Below are positions 31,492-40,172 of a stretch of 64,000 bases of DNA, piece after piece. The notes beneath the pieces were generated by a model. It searched no databases. It was not told the DNA's origin and was given only the letters and a program-made list of their open reading frames with translations. The stretch is from the IMG/VR virus record IMGVR_UViG_3300021085_000025, positions 1 through 64,000 of that record; one strand, written 5' to 3'. The position numbers and the translations under genes are program-made. Every line of letters begins with the position of its first letter. Positions within the stretch are counted from its first letter, which is position 1. Origin of the DNA: a virus.

Positions 31492-31874
31492 CGTACATCT
31501 CTTTTTTCTCTTATAGCGCTTACAGCAGATTTTATAGCATCTTCTGCTAGGACACTACAATGTATTTTAACCGGAGGAAGCGCTAATTCGTTCGCTATTT
31601 GAGTATTTTTAATTTGCTCAGCTTCATCCAAATGTTTACCTTTAACCCATTCGGTCAACAAAGAACTAGAAGCTATTGCCGAACCACAACCATAAGTTTT
31701 AAACTTTGCATCTTCAATAATACCCTCATCGTTAACTCGGATTTGTAGTTTCATAACATCACCACACGCCGGAGCTCCTACCATTCCAGTTCCTACATTT
31801 ATATCGCTATCATCCATAGTCCCGACATTTCTAGGGTTTTCATAATGGTCTAATACCTGTTTGCTGTAAGCCAT
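31488..31874 (-). CDS. iscU: Fe-S cluster scaffold IscU
   Basis: A 128-residue protein starting MAYSKQVLDHYENPRNVGTM, with all three cluster-binding Cys (GAPACGD, TYGCGSAIASSS, IHCSVLAEDAI) and the Asp next to the first Cys. IscU assembles 2Fe-2S clusters. The LPPVK motif recognised by HscA is also present (ALPPVKIHC). Found between nrdA and nrdB, it could serve iron delivery to NrdB or support a host Fe-S need during infection. Looks like a host-derived gene. Confidence 0.93.
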   Translation of the reverse strand: MAYSKQVLDHYENPRNVGTMDDSDINVGTGMVGAPACGDVMKLQIRVNDEGIIEDAKFKTYGCGSAIASSSLLTEWVKGKHLDEAEQIKNTQIANELALPPVKIHCSVLAEDAIKSAVSAIREKRDVR

Positions 31875-31897
31875 GGCGCATTCGCCCTCTGGGTAGG

Positions 31898-34219
31898 TTA
31901 AATTTTACAACTGTCACAATCGTCTTCGTCTTCATACACAGGCGTTTCACCGTCATATGCATGATGTGTTGCTTCGTCGGTCATTTCTCCAGCACCGTCA
32001 AAAGTGTTGAAGTAGTATAACTGCTTTAAACCATATTTGTATGCAGTGACTAGATCGGTTAACATTACAGACATCGGTATCTTATGGTCTTCATAATGCT
32101 CTGGATTATAAGACGTATTTACACTGATCCCCTGATCAATATATTTTTGTAAGATACTACAAATCTTAAGATAACCATCGGGAGACTTTTGATCCCACAA
32201 TAAGTCGTACTTATTTTTAAGATGGTGATAACCTGGAACAACTTGTGCCATAACACCGTCTTTTGACTGCTTGTAACTGACTAATGCACGAGGTGGTTCA
32301 ATACCATTAGTGCTATTAGAAATTTGAGCGCTTGTTTCAGCTGGCATAAGTGCCATGAGCGTGGAATTCCGAGTGCCCGTTTCTTGGAGTTTTTTACGAA
32401 GCTCTTTCCACGGTAATCTTTCCGTATGCTCTATTATATTATCTAGCTCTCGTTTATATGTATCAATTGGAAGAACTCCACCGGCATATTTTGTGTCATT
32501 TTTTGCGTTTATTTCGCCTTTTTCTTCAGCTAATTTTTGAGAAGCTTCAATTAGGTAATATGACCATGCTTCTGCATATTCGTCCACTATGTCAAACGCC
32601 GTTTCATTGTATTTAAGACCGCGTTTAGCCAAGAAGTATGCTAAGTTTATAATACCAATACCTAGTGGTCGGCGGTTCATAGTTCCAACCTCGGCTGCAC
32701 GTACAGGATAAGATTGATAATCAAGTAACTCATCAAGAGCGCGTACAGAAAGATCACAGTATTTCTTAAACTCTTCAGGATGATTAATTAATCCCCAGTT
32801 GATCGCTGACAATGTACATAAAGAAATCTCACCTTCATCCGGATTGTCTGATAATGGGCTTGTAGGCAAGTCAATTTCGCAACATAGATTACTCATACGA
32901 ATTGGAGCCTTTTTAGCAACAAACGCTCCATGATCATTGGCATGATCGACATTCATTACATAGATTCTACCAGTGTCTTTTCTTTGCTGCATTAAAGTAG
33001 AAAATACTTCTGTTGCAGGCAATGTCTTTTTACGAATAGAACGCGTTTTTTCGTATTTTTCGTATAATGTTTTAAACTTATCTTGATCATCAAAAAACGA
33101 TTCATATAAACCTGGGACGTCATTAGGATCGAAGAAGGTTATATTACCACCTGTCAATAATCTTTCATACATCAATTTATTTAATTGAAATGCATAGTCC
33201 ATATGACGTACTCGATTTTCTTCTATACCCTTATTGTTTTTAAGTACTACAAGATCCTCAAATTCGTAATGCCATATTGGCAGATATACTGTTGCTGCAC
33301 CACCACGAACTCCACCTTGTGAACAAGATTTTACTGCAGCTTGAAAGTATTTTAAGAATGGTATTAATCCAGTATGCACTACTGAACCATCACCAACTCT
33401 TGCACCCTCACCACGTATAGATCCTACCCCAATACCAATACCAGCTTTTTTACTAATATATTTTACGATGGAAGTTGCAGTAGCATTAATAGAATCGAGA
33501 CTATCGCCAGATTCGATAAGCACACAACTTGAAAACTGACGGGTTGGAGTACGTACTCCTGCCATAATTGGAGTAGGTAGTGATATATAGAATTGAGAAA
33601 TTGCATCATAATAATCCTTTACGTATTTTATACGCGTATCTTTAGGGTAGTTAGAAAATAGTGTAGCAGATATCATCATATACAATATCTGAGGTGTTTC
33701 AAAATGTTGTTTTGTTTTGCGATCTTGTACTAGGTACTTACCTCTAAATTGTTCCATACCAGCATACGTAAAGGTATCATCGCGGTCGTGCTTAATATAC
33801 GAGTCTAATTCGTCAATTTCTTCGCGCGTATACGACGTCATAATACCACCATCGTAAATTTCTTTATCGACATTATCGATAATAATATGCGCTAATGGCT
33901 TGGGTTTGTAATCGCCATACACTTCTTTACGTAACTTATAAGACACAAGCCTGGCTGCTACAAACTGGTAATTTGGGGTATGCTCTGAAATAAGTTCAGA
34001 CGCACTCTTGATAAGCAGTTCATGAATATCATAAGCCGGAATCTTGTCGTATAGTTGTATATTTGCTTTTAACTCGATTTCGGAGATAGACACTCCGGAT
34101 ATATCAGCGGTAGCCCACTCTAAAACTTTGTGTATTTTTTCTAAGTCAAAGTCTTGAGATGTGCCATTCCGCTTGGTTACATTCATCGTCATAGGTGGTT
34201 GTCCATTATTCATAGTCAT
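31898..34219 (-). CDS. nrdA: Ribonucleotide reductase alpha subunit NrdA
   Basis: A 773-residue protein: N-terminal ATP-cone (about 12-100), then catalytic residues FSSCVLIE (E. coli Cys225), NLCCEI (Asn437, Cys439, Glu441), LCTLSAINWG (Cys462), radical-path Tyr pair QLYYFNTFDG, and the redox tail DDCDSC. It makes dNDPs from NDPs for phage DNA. First gene after promoter 34238-34266. Confidence 0.96.
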   Translation of the reverse strand: MTMNNGQPPMTMNVTKRNGTSQDFDLEKIHKVLEWATADISGVSISEIELKANIQLYDKIPAYDIHELLIKSASELISEHTPNYQFVAARLVSYKLRKEVYGDYKPKPLAHIIIDNVDKEIYDGGIMTSYTREEIDELDSYIKHDRDDTFTYAGMEQFRGKYLVQDRKTKQHFETPQILYMMISATLFSNYPKDTRIKYVKDYYDAISQFYISLPTPIMAGVRTPTRQFSSCVLIESGDSLDSINATATSIVKYISKKAGIGIGVGSIRGEGARVGDGSVVHTGLIPFLKYFQAAVKSCSQGGVRGGAATVYLPIWHYEFEDLVVLKNNKGIEENRVRHMDYAFQLNKLMYERLLTGGNITFFDPNDVPGLYESFFDDQDKFKTLYEKYEKTRSIRKKTLPATEVFSTLMQQRKDTGRIYVMNVDHANDHGAFVAKKAPIRMSNLCCEIDLPTSPLSDNPDEGEISLCTLSAINWGLINHPEEFKKYCDLSVRALDELLDYQSYPVRAAEVGTMNRRPLGIGIINLAYFLAKRGLKYNETAFDIVDEYAEAWSYYLIEASQKLAEEKGEINAKNDTKYAGGVLPIDTYKRELDNIIEHTERLPWKELRKKLQETGTRNSTLMALMPAETSAQISNSTNGIEPPRALVSYKQSKDGVMAQVVPGYHHLKNKYDLLWDQKSPDGYLKICSILQKYIDQGISVNTSYNPEHYEDHKIPMSVMLTDLVTAYKYGLKQLYYFNTFDGAGEMTDEATHHAYDGETPVYEDEDDCDSCKI

Positions 34220-34237
34220 TTAATTAATAATATATAT

Positions 34238-34266
34238 ATTATAACACAAAACTCAAGTTTTGTACA
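34238..34266 (-). promoter_or_regulatory. Early promoter for nrdA-iscU-nrdB-nrdC
   Basis: TGTACA (34266-34261), 17 bases, TATAAT (34243-34238), then a short leader of about 12 bases. Confidence 0.8.
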
Positions 34267-34274
34267 TGGTTTTT

Positions 34275-34655
34275 TTACTTATTTTCTGGTGTTTTTGCTA
34301 GGTGCTTTACAATCTGTCTGGCGTTAACTTCCCATACTACATTAAGGTCTTCTTCTACGGCCTCTATTCTATCTATCAGTTCTGGATATGCTTCAAACTC
34401 ATGTAACTCTTTGCAAGGATGCGAATTCTTCTCAAGTCTATCAAGTCTTGCGGCTGCTAATGGATATTGCTTTCTAAATTTGGCATCTTTCTTAGCTAAT
34501 TCTAAATCATACTTCTCAGCGAAATACTCCATATATTGATCAACTTTCTTTTGAAACCATATACCCATAGTGGTACCCTGAAACCACTGGTAGAATGATG
34601 ATCCGATTATAGAACCTAATATCGATTTAAGCGTAAGTATTAATAGCCAATGCAT
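34275..34655 (-). CDS. Membrane-anchored helical protein (126 aa)
   Basis: The N-terminal hydrophobic stretch (LLILTLKSILGSIIGSSFYQ, about 4-23) is followed by a long charged helical part. Co-transcribed with the lipase and spanin genes, so a lysis or envelope role is possible. Not assigned to a family. Confidence 0.6.
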   Translation of the reverse strand: MHWLLILTLKSILGSIIGSSFYQWFQGTTMGIWFQKKVDQYMEYFAEKYDLELAKKDAKFRKQYPLAAARLDRLEKNSHPCKELHEFEAYPELIDRIEAVEEDLNVVWEVNARQIVKHLAKTPENK

Positions 34656-34656
34656 G

Positions 34657-35412
34657 TCACTTCTCCGTTTTAGCTAAGGTTTTAATTGCTTTGACATAGT
34701 TAGGCATTCCGTGATCTACAACTCCATCAAAGAATTTCCATCTTTTCCATGAGTTAATAATACCATAGAACGCATCGGCCCAAGTAGGCTTAAGTTGCTT
34801 ATCACCAAATCTATTAAAGTAAATCATTTGACCATGATGTCTAAATCCTAACCATGCTGGAGGGATTCTACATACGATATCATTATTATTCATAAACCTA
34901 TAATGATCTGATTTTATATTTTTGATGAAGTGTTTACCTCCGACTCTTGGTGAGCCAAAAGTAAATAACTCTTCTGGTTGATAACGAGTTGCTGCAATGG
35001 TTGCCATAGCAGCGCCTAATGAATGACCAGTGAAATATATATCCTTTCTCACTTTTAGTTGATCGTTGTGATCAAGCTCTTTTACAATGTCCATCCATAC
35101 GTCATCGACCTCTTCTTGGAATCCTCCATGAACTTTACCTCCGGCCTTGGCTGTATTTTTAATTACTTTTAAATCTGCTAATACGTCATTTAATTTTGCA
35201 GGTTCAGTTCCTCTAAAAGCAAACCACATATCGTTTCTATCTTTGGCAATAAGTACCTCAGCACCGTCTCTACTAATAATCTTACCTGAAGCAAATCCTA
35301 ATTTTTTACAAGCTGCATCGGCGGGCTTAGGATTCATATATGCTATAGCTGATAACTTTGCCGCTACTTCAGCTCTTTCCCATAATGTCATATCATCTTT
35401 CATTCTACTCAT
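34657..35412 (-). CDS. Class 3 lipase-like alpha/beta hydrolase
   Basis: 251 residues from the ATG at 35412 (GGAGAAAG upstream; an earlier in-frame ATG at 35460 overlaps more of the spanin gene). Core motifs: WFAFRGTEPAK (oxyanion region), HGGFQEEVD, nucleophile elbow IYFTGHSLGAAMATIAA, FGSPRVGGK, then Asp in NNNDIVCRIPP and His in VVDHGMPNYV, a full Ser-Asp-His triad. No signal peptide, so it acts in the cytosol or leaves through a membrane lesion. In a lysis group it may damage membrane lipids. Confidence 0.85.
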   Translation of the reverse strand: MSRMKDDMTLWERAEVAAKLSAIAYMNPKPADAACKKLGFASGKIISRDGAEVLIAKDRNDMWFAFRGTEPAKLNDVLADLKVIKNTAKAGGKVHGGFQEEVDDVWMDIVKELDHNDQLKVRKDIYFTGHSLGAAMATIAATRYQPEELFTFGSPRVGGKHFIKNIKSDHYRFMNNNDIVCRIPPAWLGFRHHGQMIYFNRFGDKQLKPTWADAFYGIINSWKRWKFFDGVVDHGMPNYVKAIKTLAKTEK

Positions 35413-35902
35413 TTTCTTCTTTCTCCACTTTGATTTCAACTGCTGCAGCTTGCTCATCATTTATTGTTACGTTCCTATAGTAGACTATCACCTCACCGAG
35501 CTGATTAATATATCTTTTGATTTCCTGCGTATTATATGACATTAACTCATAATCTGCAACTGTCATAGCATAGAATACAATGTCTCCGCCATGTTTCTTT
35601 TTGATATCATCGATAAACTTATCAAGATACGTATGTCCTTCTGGATATAAATCTTCTTTACCTAACTTACAATCACGTTCCTTGGTCTCTGGATTCTTTA
35701 AACAATTCTCAATTATCTTAGCATCAGATACTACATACCACTTAGGTTCTTTTAAATCAATTGCTCTTGGTAATACAGGCTGAACAATTTCTATTTTTAT
35801 CGGCTTAGTTATAATCTCAACTTCTCTTGGCGCCTGTTGCCATAGACTACAACCACTAATCGTTAAGAGAGCTAATACGCTGACTATCTGCTTCAATCGC
35901 AT
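35405..35902 (-). CDS. Outer-membrane spanin (Rz1-like lipoprotein)
   Basis: A 165-residue lipoprotein: signal ALLTISGC with the lipid-modified Cys at about residue 18, a Pro-rich segment (PVLPRAIDLKEPKWYV) and a periplasmic domain. The start overlaps the membrane-anchored coiled-coil gene upstream by 47 bases, the typical Rz/Rz1 overlap. Spanins fuse inner and outer membranes in the last step of lysis. It is longer than Rz1 of lambda, as in other marine phages. Confidence 0.75.
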   Translation of the reverse strand: MRLKQIVSVLALLTISGCSLWQQAPREVEIITKPIKIEIVQPVLPRAIDLKEPKWYVVSDAKIIENCLKNPETKERDCKLGKEDLYPEGHTYLDKFIDDIKKKHGGDIVFYAMTVADYELMSYNTQEIKRYINQLGEVIVYYRNVTINDEQAAAVEIKVEKEENE

Positions 35903-36248
35903 CAAAGACCTCCTTCGTTTTATTATTGGCTCTAAGTTCTATCATACCAGGTTTGGCTGATGCTAACTTAGCAAGATTATGACGTCTAAATATGTCTAGA
36001 TATTCAGCCATCTCTGTTTCGTATTGTTGATTTTTAACTTGTAAACCGCTCAAGGCTTGAGTAGTCTGCTGTAGATTGTTTTGAATTGCTTCAATAGCCG
36101 CTTTCTGCTCTTGATCTCTTAGGTCTTGTGCTAGTATGACTTTAGTCTGTTCTTCCAACTTATTCATCATGGGTATAACAGAAAAATTGTAGTACATAAA
36201 TCCTGCTACTCCCATCGCCATTATAATACCCATCAATAATTTGCTCAT
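35856..36248 (-). CDS. Inner-membrane spanin (Rz-like)
   Basis: A 130-residue protein with one N-terminal membrane helix (LMGIIMAMGVAGFMYYNFSV) and a long periplasmic coiled coil (MNKLEEQTKVILAQDLRDQE...), the layout of i-spanins. Paired and overlapping with the lipoprotein gene that follows. Confidence 0.75.
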   Translation of the reverse strand: MSKLLMGIIMAMGVAGFMYYNFSVIPMMNKLEEQTKVILAQDLRDQEQKAAIEAIQNNLQQTTQALSGLQVKNQQYETEMAEYLDIFRRHNLAKLASAKPGMIELRANNKTKEVFDAIEADSQRISSLND

Positions 36249-36252
36249 ACTA

Positions 36253-36453
36253 TTATTTCTCTATTTTTTTAGACTCGGCCTTTTTCCTTCTTGCAAGTAT
36301 TCTTTCAACAAATTTACGGCCAGCTTTTGTTCTACCGTCGTAAATATCTTTCTTTTTCTTTTTCTTATCGTGCACTGCGTCTGACGGCATTGATACACCA
36401 CCACCGCCTACTGAATTAGCAGCTTCTTCCCACATATCTTTAAATTTTTTCAT
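36253..36453 (-). CDS. Small basic putative internal protein (66 aa)
   Basis: MKKFKDMWEEAANSVGGGGV: an MKxF start and WEE|A resemble the capsid-targeting peptides of T4 internal proteins. The rest is very basic (DKKKKKKD, ARRKKAESKK), suiting DNA contact in the head. It ends a long late gene chain. Confidence 0.6.
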   Translation of the reverse strand: MKKFKDMWEEAANSVGGGGVSMPSDAVHDKKKKKKDIYDGRTKAGRKFVERILARRKKAESKKIEK

Positions 36454-37043
36454 CTTTTTATATCCGCACTCGTTATGAGTATTTTTTGTTTTGTTAGAAC
36501 ATGTTCCACTTGAAATACATTCAATCCAAATATAGAACCACTAGGTTTCGTAAAATCGCCCACGCGTACTACACCATTTCTATGTGCAATAAAATCACCA
36601 GTAATAGGTGAAGCAATATCTTGAGTAAGAGTATATGATCCTGGAGACAGTTTTCCATCCCTTTCAAACCATGCTGTATTCTCTGATAGATCGATTGTTT
36701 CTTCTAAATCATCAAATACCTTACATAAAACATCTTTTATTTCTTCATCTGTTAATTTAGCATTTTCTTTGATTAAGAATAGTGCTGCGGCATAAGTAGC
36801 CAATCTCGTACTTCCACCAGGAACTTTTTGCATTATCCTCTTTACATTAAAAACTAATCTATGAAAAACAGTATATGATGATTTTTCCTGTGGTGTTTTA
36901 CGATCTGCAGCTTTCTTAATTGCCTTTCCAGACTTATCTATTATACCCAACTCAAAAGCTTCAGTTTTTTCCCAAGGTGTGACTAAGAGCTTTAGGAATC
37001 TAAAGGCGTAGAATAAGTCTGCTGTTCTTGATACTATACTCAT
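36450..37043 (-). CDS. Conserved T4-like hypothetical (197 aa)
   Basis: Pattern MSIVSRTADLFYAFRFLKLL, FHRLVFNVKRIMQKVPGGST, LATYAAALFLIKE, shared by marine T4-like phages. The C-terminal part looks beta-rich. No targeting peptide. Probably a virion or assembly protein, from context only. Confidence 0.7.
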   Translation of the reverse strand: MSIVSRTADLFYAFRFLKLLVTPWEKTEAFELGIIDKSGKAIKKAADRKTPQEKSSYTVFHRLVFNVKRIMQKVPGGSTRLATYAAALFLIKENAKLTDEEIKDVLCKVFDDLEETIDLSENTAWFERDGKLSPGSYTLTQDIASPITGDFIAHRNGVVRVGDFTKPSGSIFGLNVFQVEHVLTKQKILITSADIKR

Positions 37044-37414
37044 TAAATGTTCCTAAGTCTTTCTATTACGTTTGTGTCTAAAGGTATTTCAACCATATAA
37101 TCTTCTGGTAAATAGTTTAAGAATACCAAAAAGGTTTTTAGCTGAGAGTAATGCTCTGGTTCTATTTTAAACCACATCATCCTATTAGCAGCTTTTATAC
37201 CAAATACGTTATACAAAACTATAATGTGATTTAATATTAGCCTTTCTTGTAAATCACCAGATTGTTCATAACGTCTAAGTAATCTTTTAAGATACTTAAA
37301 TCTTGTCAAATCTTCTTTAAACTCTTCGATCTCAATACATTCCGGATTGTTATAATGTTGAGATGCGAAGAGTTCAAAGTTTCTACTAGTCAGCTTTTCA
37401 AAAATTTTCATCAT
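37043..37414 (-). CDS. Conserved T4-like hypothetical (123 aa)
   Basis: MKIFEKLTSRNFELFASQHY then a helical body (RFKYLKRLLRRYEQSGDLQE, RLILNHIIVLYNVFGIKAAN). A compact helical protein known from several T4-like groups, no function known. Overlaps the next ATG by one base. Confidence 0.7.
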   Translation of the reverse strand: MMKIFEKLTSRNFELFASQHYNNPECIEIEEFKEDLTRFKYLKRLLRRYEQSGDLQERLILNHIIVLYNVFGIKAANRMMWFKIEPEHYSQLKTFLVFLNYLPEDYMVEIPLDTNVIERLRNI

Positions 37415-37429
37415 ATATTATATATAATA

Positions 37430-38131
37430 TTAGTCTGATTCGTTATCAGCCTCATAGTTCTTATCAACATAATCAAAAAACTCTTTTTTCTTCTCGCCTT
37501 CAAGCTCGCCAGGTGAAGTTACGCCGAACTTCTTAAGAGCAGCTTTAAAGAATTTTTGATATCTTTCTTTATCTTCCTGCATCTTAGTTTTCTTTTTGTT
37601 CATGCCATAAGCTTCTTCTACTACTTGCTCTGTAACTTCTTCATTGGCAAGTTGTAATGCGGCTGCGACTTCTTTATCTTTAGATAAGCCTTTCTTTAAT
37701 TTTTCAATTTTCTTTACGGCTCCTGTCATATTACCACCCATCTTAAGAGCAATATCTACGGCTTTCTTAAGAAGTTTCTTATCAACAGCTTCGTCAATAG
37801 CTTCTTCTTCAACTTTTTCTTCTAAGTCTTCATTTTCTTTAACTACAGAACCATCTTCTTTAGCACCAGATTTTTTAACAGTGTGCTTAGCTTTAAAGTC
37901 CTTTTCACCCTTTGCTTTTGGCTCAGCAACTTCGTCTACTTCAGGCTTTTCGTGTGTATAACCCTTATCGGCAAGAGCTTTATGCTCTGCTTCGTCCTTG
38001 GCTACTTCTTTTTCGCCAGTTTCAGGATGAAACATATCATGTGGATATTTTCCTTCCTCTTTTACTTTGCCTTCAAGCACATCGCTAACGGTGTCAGCAA
38101 TGCTTAAAGTCGTGTTATCTTTAAGTTTCAT
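37430..38131 (-). CDS. Highly charged putative internal/scaffold protein (233 aa)
   Basis: Very rich in Lys and Glu with low complexity (KAKGEKDFKAKH; EEKVEEEAIDEAVDKKLLKK). N-terminal DVLE|G (about residues 16-20) could be a prohead protease site. C-terminal AALKKFGVTSPGELEGEKKK is a conserved short domain in marine phage internal proteins. Suggests a head-core or internal protein. Confidence 0.6.
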   Translation of the reverse strand: MKLKDNTTLSIADTVSDVLEGKVKEEGKYPHDMFHPETGEKEVAKDEAEHKALADKGYTHEKPEVDEVAEPKAKGEKDFKAKHTVKKSGAKEDGSVVKENEDLEEKVEEEAIDEAVDKKLLKKAVDIALKMGGNMTGAVKKIEKLKKGLSKDKEVAAALQLANEEVTEQVVEEAYGMNKKKTKMQEDKERYQKFFKAALKKFGVTSPGELEGEKKKEFFDYVDKNYEADNESD

Positions 38132-38141
38132 ATTAGTTCTC

Positions 38142-38441
38142 CTATTTTATGAAAAACATTCCTGTAATTGCTGTAGCCGAGGCTGCGATTACTATCCAGA
38201 ATAATTTATTTATTATGTTTACGGTTTGGGCATTTTCACGCACAAGTATTTCTAACCTATCAACTCTATTTATAAGAGTTAATATCTGTTCTCCTTGTTG
38301 TTTACCGAATTCAGTTATGGTTGAGATTCTCTCCTCGGCTCTGGCCAGCGAGATTATTACATCCGACATCTTATCGATTTTTTCTTCGATTCGATCAAGT
38401 CTTGCGGCTTGCTCTAATCTTTGCTCAGCTGCACTAGCCAT
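38142..38441 (-). CDS. C-tail-anchored coiled-coil membrane protein (99 aa)
   Basis: A long coiled coil (about residues 5-75, LDRIEEKIDKMSDVIISLAR) and one C-terminal membrane helix (FWIVIAASATAITGMFF). A mirror image of the holin-like proteins at 20.5-21 kb. A holin, antiholin or membrane-tether role is possible. Confidence 0.6.
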   Translation of the reverse strand: MASAAEQRLEQAARLDRIEEKIDKMSDVIISLARAEERISTITEFGKQQGEQILTLINRVDRLEILVRENAQTVNIINKLFWIVIAASATAITGMFFIK

Positions 38442-38730
38442 AGTTACATATCCTTAATTTCAGAGGGGTTGCACCCTTGATTAATCTATGGTATTCAGAT
38501 TTTTGTATTCTAAACACCATACCTTTTTTTAGAAGCCAAGGGAGACAGTCCTGAATTTGAAATTGCCATCCCTCTCCTTCTAAAATTTCTATTTCTCTAT
38601 CATCATGATCACGATGCCATACATATTCAGCATCTTCCCTCGAAAGGTCAAATTCCCTTATTACTCCATCTTCCCAATACGGTTTACCAAAAGTAAGATC
38701 CACCACCTTTAAGCCCCAAGTCTTTGGCAT
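38434..38730 (-). CDS. Cupin-like protein (98 aa)
   Basis: Conserved region DREIEILEGEGWQFQIQDCL and YHRLIKGATPLKLRI, a double-stranded beta-helix (cupin-like) pattern seen in marine phages, perhaps binding a small ligand or metal (HRD, YHR). Start uncertain: ATG at 38730 or GTG at 38706; both overlap the upstream gene. Confidence 0.6.
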   Translation of the reverse strand: MPKTWGLKVVDLTFGKPYWEDGVIREFDLSREDAEYVWHRDHDDREIEILEGEGWQFQIQDCLPWLLKKGMVFRIQKSEYHRLIKGATPLKLRICNYG

Positions 38731-39055
38731 ATTTAGGTAATCTGCACGCCCAATAGCCAGCTTTAGTTTTATCGGTTTTAGTATCACAGTTATGACGAGC
38801 AGCAAAATTTCTTGCAGCGTCTCGGTCATTAATCTTAGATGTTAAACCGCCCTTTTCGTCACCAAATTCAATCTTTTTCACATTACCCGTTTTAGGATTT
38901 TTCACATAAACAACATACTTCTTTTTCCCACTAGATCGTTTTGGTTTGTTTAACTCCTGCTCTTCATCAATTTCTATCATTGGTTGATCCAAAGGTACAT
39001 GTTGACCTTCATATAAACCAAATCTCTCTTCAATATGTTCTAAAAACGTATGCAT
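38684..39055 (-). CDS. Putative packaged protein, conserved C-terminal domain (123 aa)
   Basis: The start MHTFLEHIEERFGLYEGQHV fits a capsid-targeting peptide with LYE|G. The body YVKNPKTGNVKKIEFGDEKG, then NDRDAARNFAARHNCDT and KAGYWACRLPKYAK is a conserved, Cys-containing domain widespread in cyanophage-type phages. Function unknown; capsid delivery is inferred. Confidence 0.65.
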   Translation of the reverse strand: MHTFLEHIEERFGLYEGQHVPLDQPMIEIDEEQELNKPKRSSGKKKYVVYVKNPKTGNVKKIEFGDEKGGLTSKINDRDAARNFAARHNCDTKTDKTKAGYWACRLPKYAKDLGLKGGGSYFW

Positions 39056-39507
39056 TATTTTCCCTTGATAGTCCTTACAACTTTACTTACTATCATTTTA
39101 CTCGCTACTTGATATGCAAATCCATATCCCCATATTGCATGAAATGTATGATTCTTTTCTATTGCTTCTTTGCCACCAAAGTTTTTAGTCCAGTTATCTA
39201 CATATTCACCTTTATATCTTAGCACGGCGTGTGATACTTTCCATTTACTAGGACCAACCAAACATATACCGGCCTGGTGTGTTAATAGCATCCACCACAT
39301 CTTAAGATGACTTTCTCCACATAATCTCCAAAGAATAGTAAGCGCATAGTCTTCGCAATCACCTACTAGTTTACCGTTTTCATCTTCGGAATAAATAATT
39401 TTCCATGCATCATTCATGCCATATTGCTCTTTATCGTATCGGTATTTCCATTTACTATTAAACGATGATACAATTTTATCTCTTGCGTATTCTTCTGCGG
39501 TCTTCAT
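39055..39507 (-). CDS. Transglutaminase-like cysteine peptidase
   Basis: 150 residues from the ATG at 39507. GDCEDYALTILWRL supplies the Cys, SHAVLRYKGEYVDNW gives His and Asp, in the order and spacing of bacterial transglutaminase-like cysteine peptidases. The start MKTAEEYARD is only weakly like the targeting peptides. It may cut host or head proteins. Confidence 0.7.
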   Translation of the reverse strand: MKTAEEYARDKIVSSFNSKWKYRYDKEQYGMNDAWKIIYSEDENGKLVGDCEDYALTILWRLCGESHLKMWWMLLTHQAGICLVGPSKWKVSHAVLRYKGEYVDNWTKNFGGKEAIEKNHTFHAIWGYGFAYQVASKMIVSKVVRTIKGK

Positions 39508-40172
39508 TTCTTTTGCCCCTTTATCCATTTTAATGCTATTGCATTTTCTGGTGATTTTGCAGCCCAGGTTTTTATGTCTTTATACGCTTCTAACGTTGAG
39601 GCTTCTATATCGGATCCTTTAGAGTTATCTATAATAATCATTCTATTTCTAAACAACCCTTGGAATTTACCAATGTTTTGTTGTACACCTTTCCACATTT
39701 TAGTCACCATATCATCAGGCAGTGATCGAGGCCTCATTTTATTTCTTTCTAATGCTGTGTCTAAGTCTGTGTTTACAAAAATCATATGCACTGCATATCC
39801 AATTGTCCTTAACATATCAACCTGTTTTTTAATCTTAGTGTAGTCTTTACCAGTACCATCAATAACAAGACCTAATCTACCGTTTAAAGCCAATTTCATC
39901 TGCTTACCGGTTAAAGATTTTGCACTAGCTCTTACTGCCTGCCCTTGAGCCGAAGCTATATCTTTTGGATCAGTTGTTAGGCCGGCCTTTTTTAATCCTT
40001 TTTCAAATGCATCATCTGAGTTTATCAATCTAAATCCCAATGCTTGCAAGGCAGTTTTACCCACAATGAATGATTTACCGCTTCCAGGTCCGCCTGCTAA
40101 GAATACAGCTTTAAATATAGAAGGATCATTTACACCTTCCATTATGTCAAAATGTTCTTTAAAATTATCCAC
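39504..40172 (-). CDS. P-loop kinase (zeta-toxin/PNK-like), putatively packaged
   Basis: A 222-residue protein. N-terminal MDNFKEHFDIME|GVND looks like a capsid-targeting peptide with an IME|G site. Walker A GGPGSGKS at residues 27-34, a DGTGKDY motif (about 105-111) and RNKMRPRSLPDDMV (lid-like Arg). Fits kinases that phosphorylate nucleic-acid ends, nucleotides or UDP-sugars. Packaged and injected with DNA if the peptide works. Confidence 0.75.
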   Translation of the reverse strand: MDNFKEHFDIMEGVNDPSIFKAVFLAGGPGSGKSFIVGKTALQALGFRLINSDDAFEKGLKKAGLTTDPKDIASAQGQAVRASAKSLTGKQMKLALNGRLGLVIDGTGKDYTKIKKQVDMLRTIGYAVHMIFVNTDLDTALERNKMRPRSLPDDMVTKMWKGVQQNIGKFQGLFRNRMIIIDNSKGSDIEASTLEAYKDIKTWAAKSPENAIALKWIKGQKK

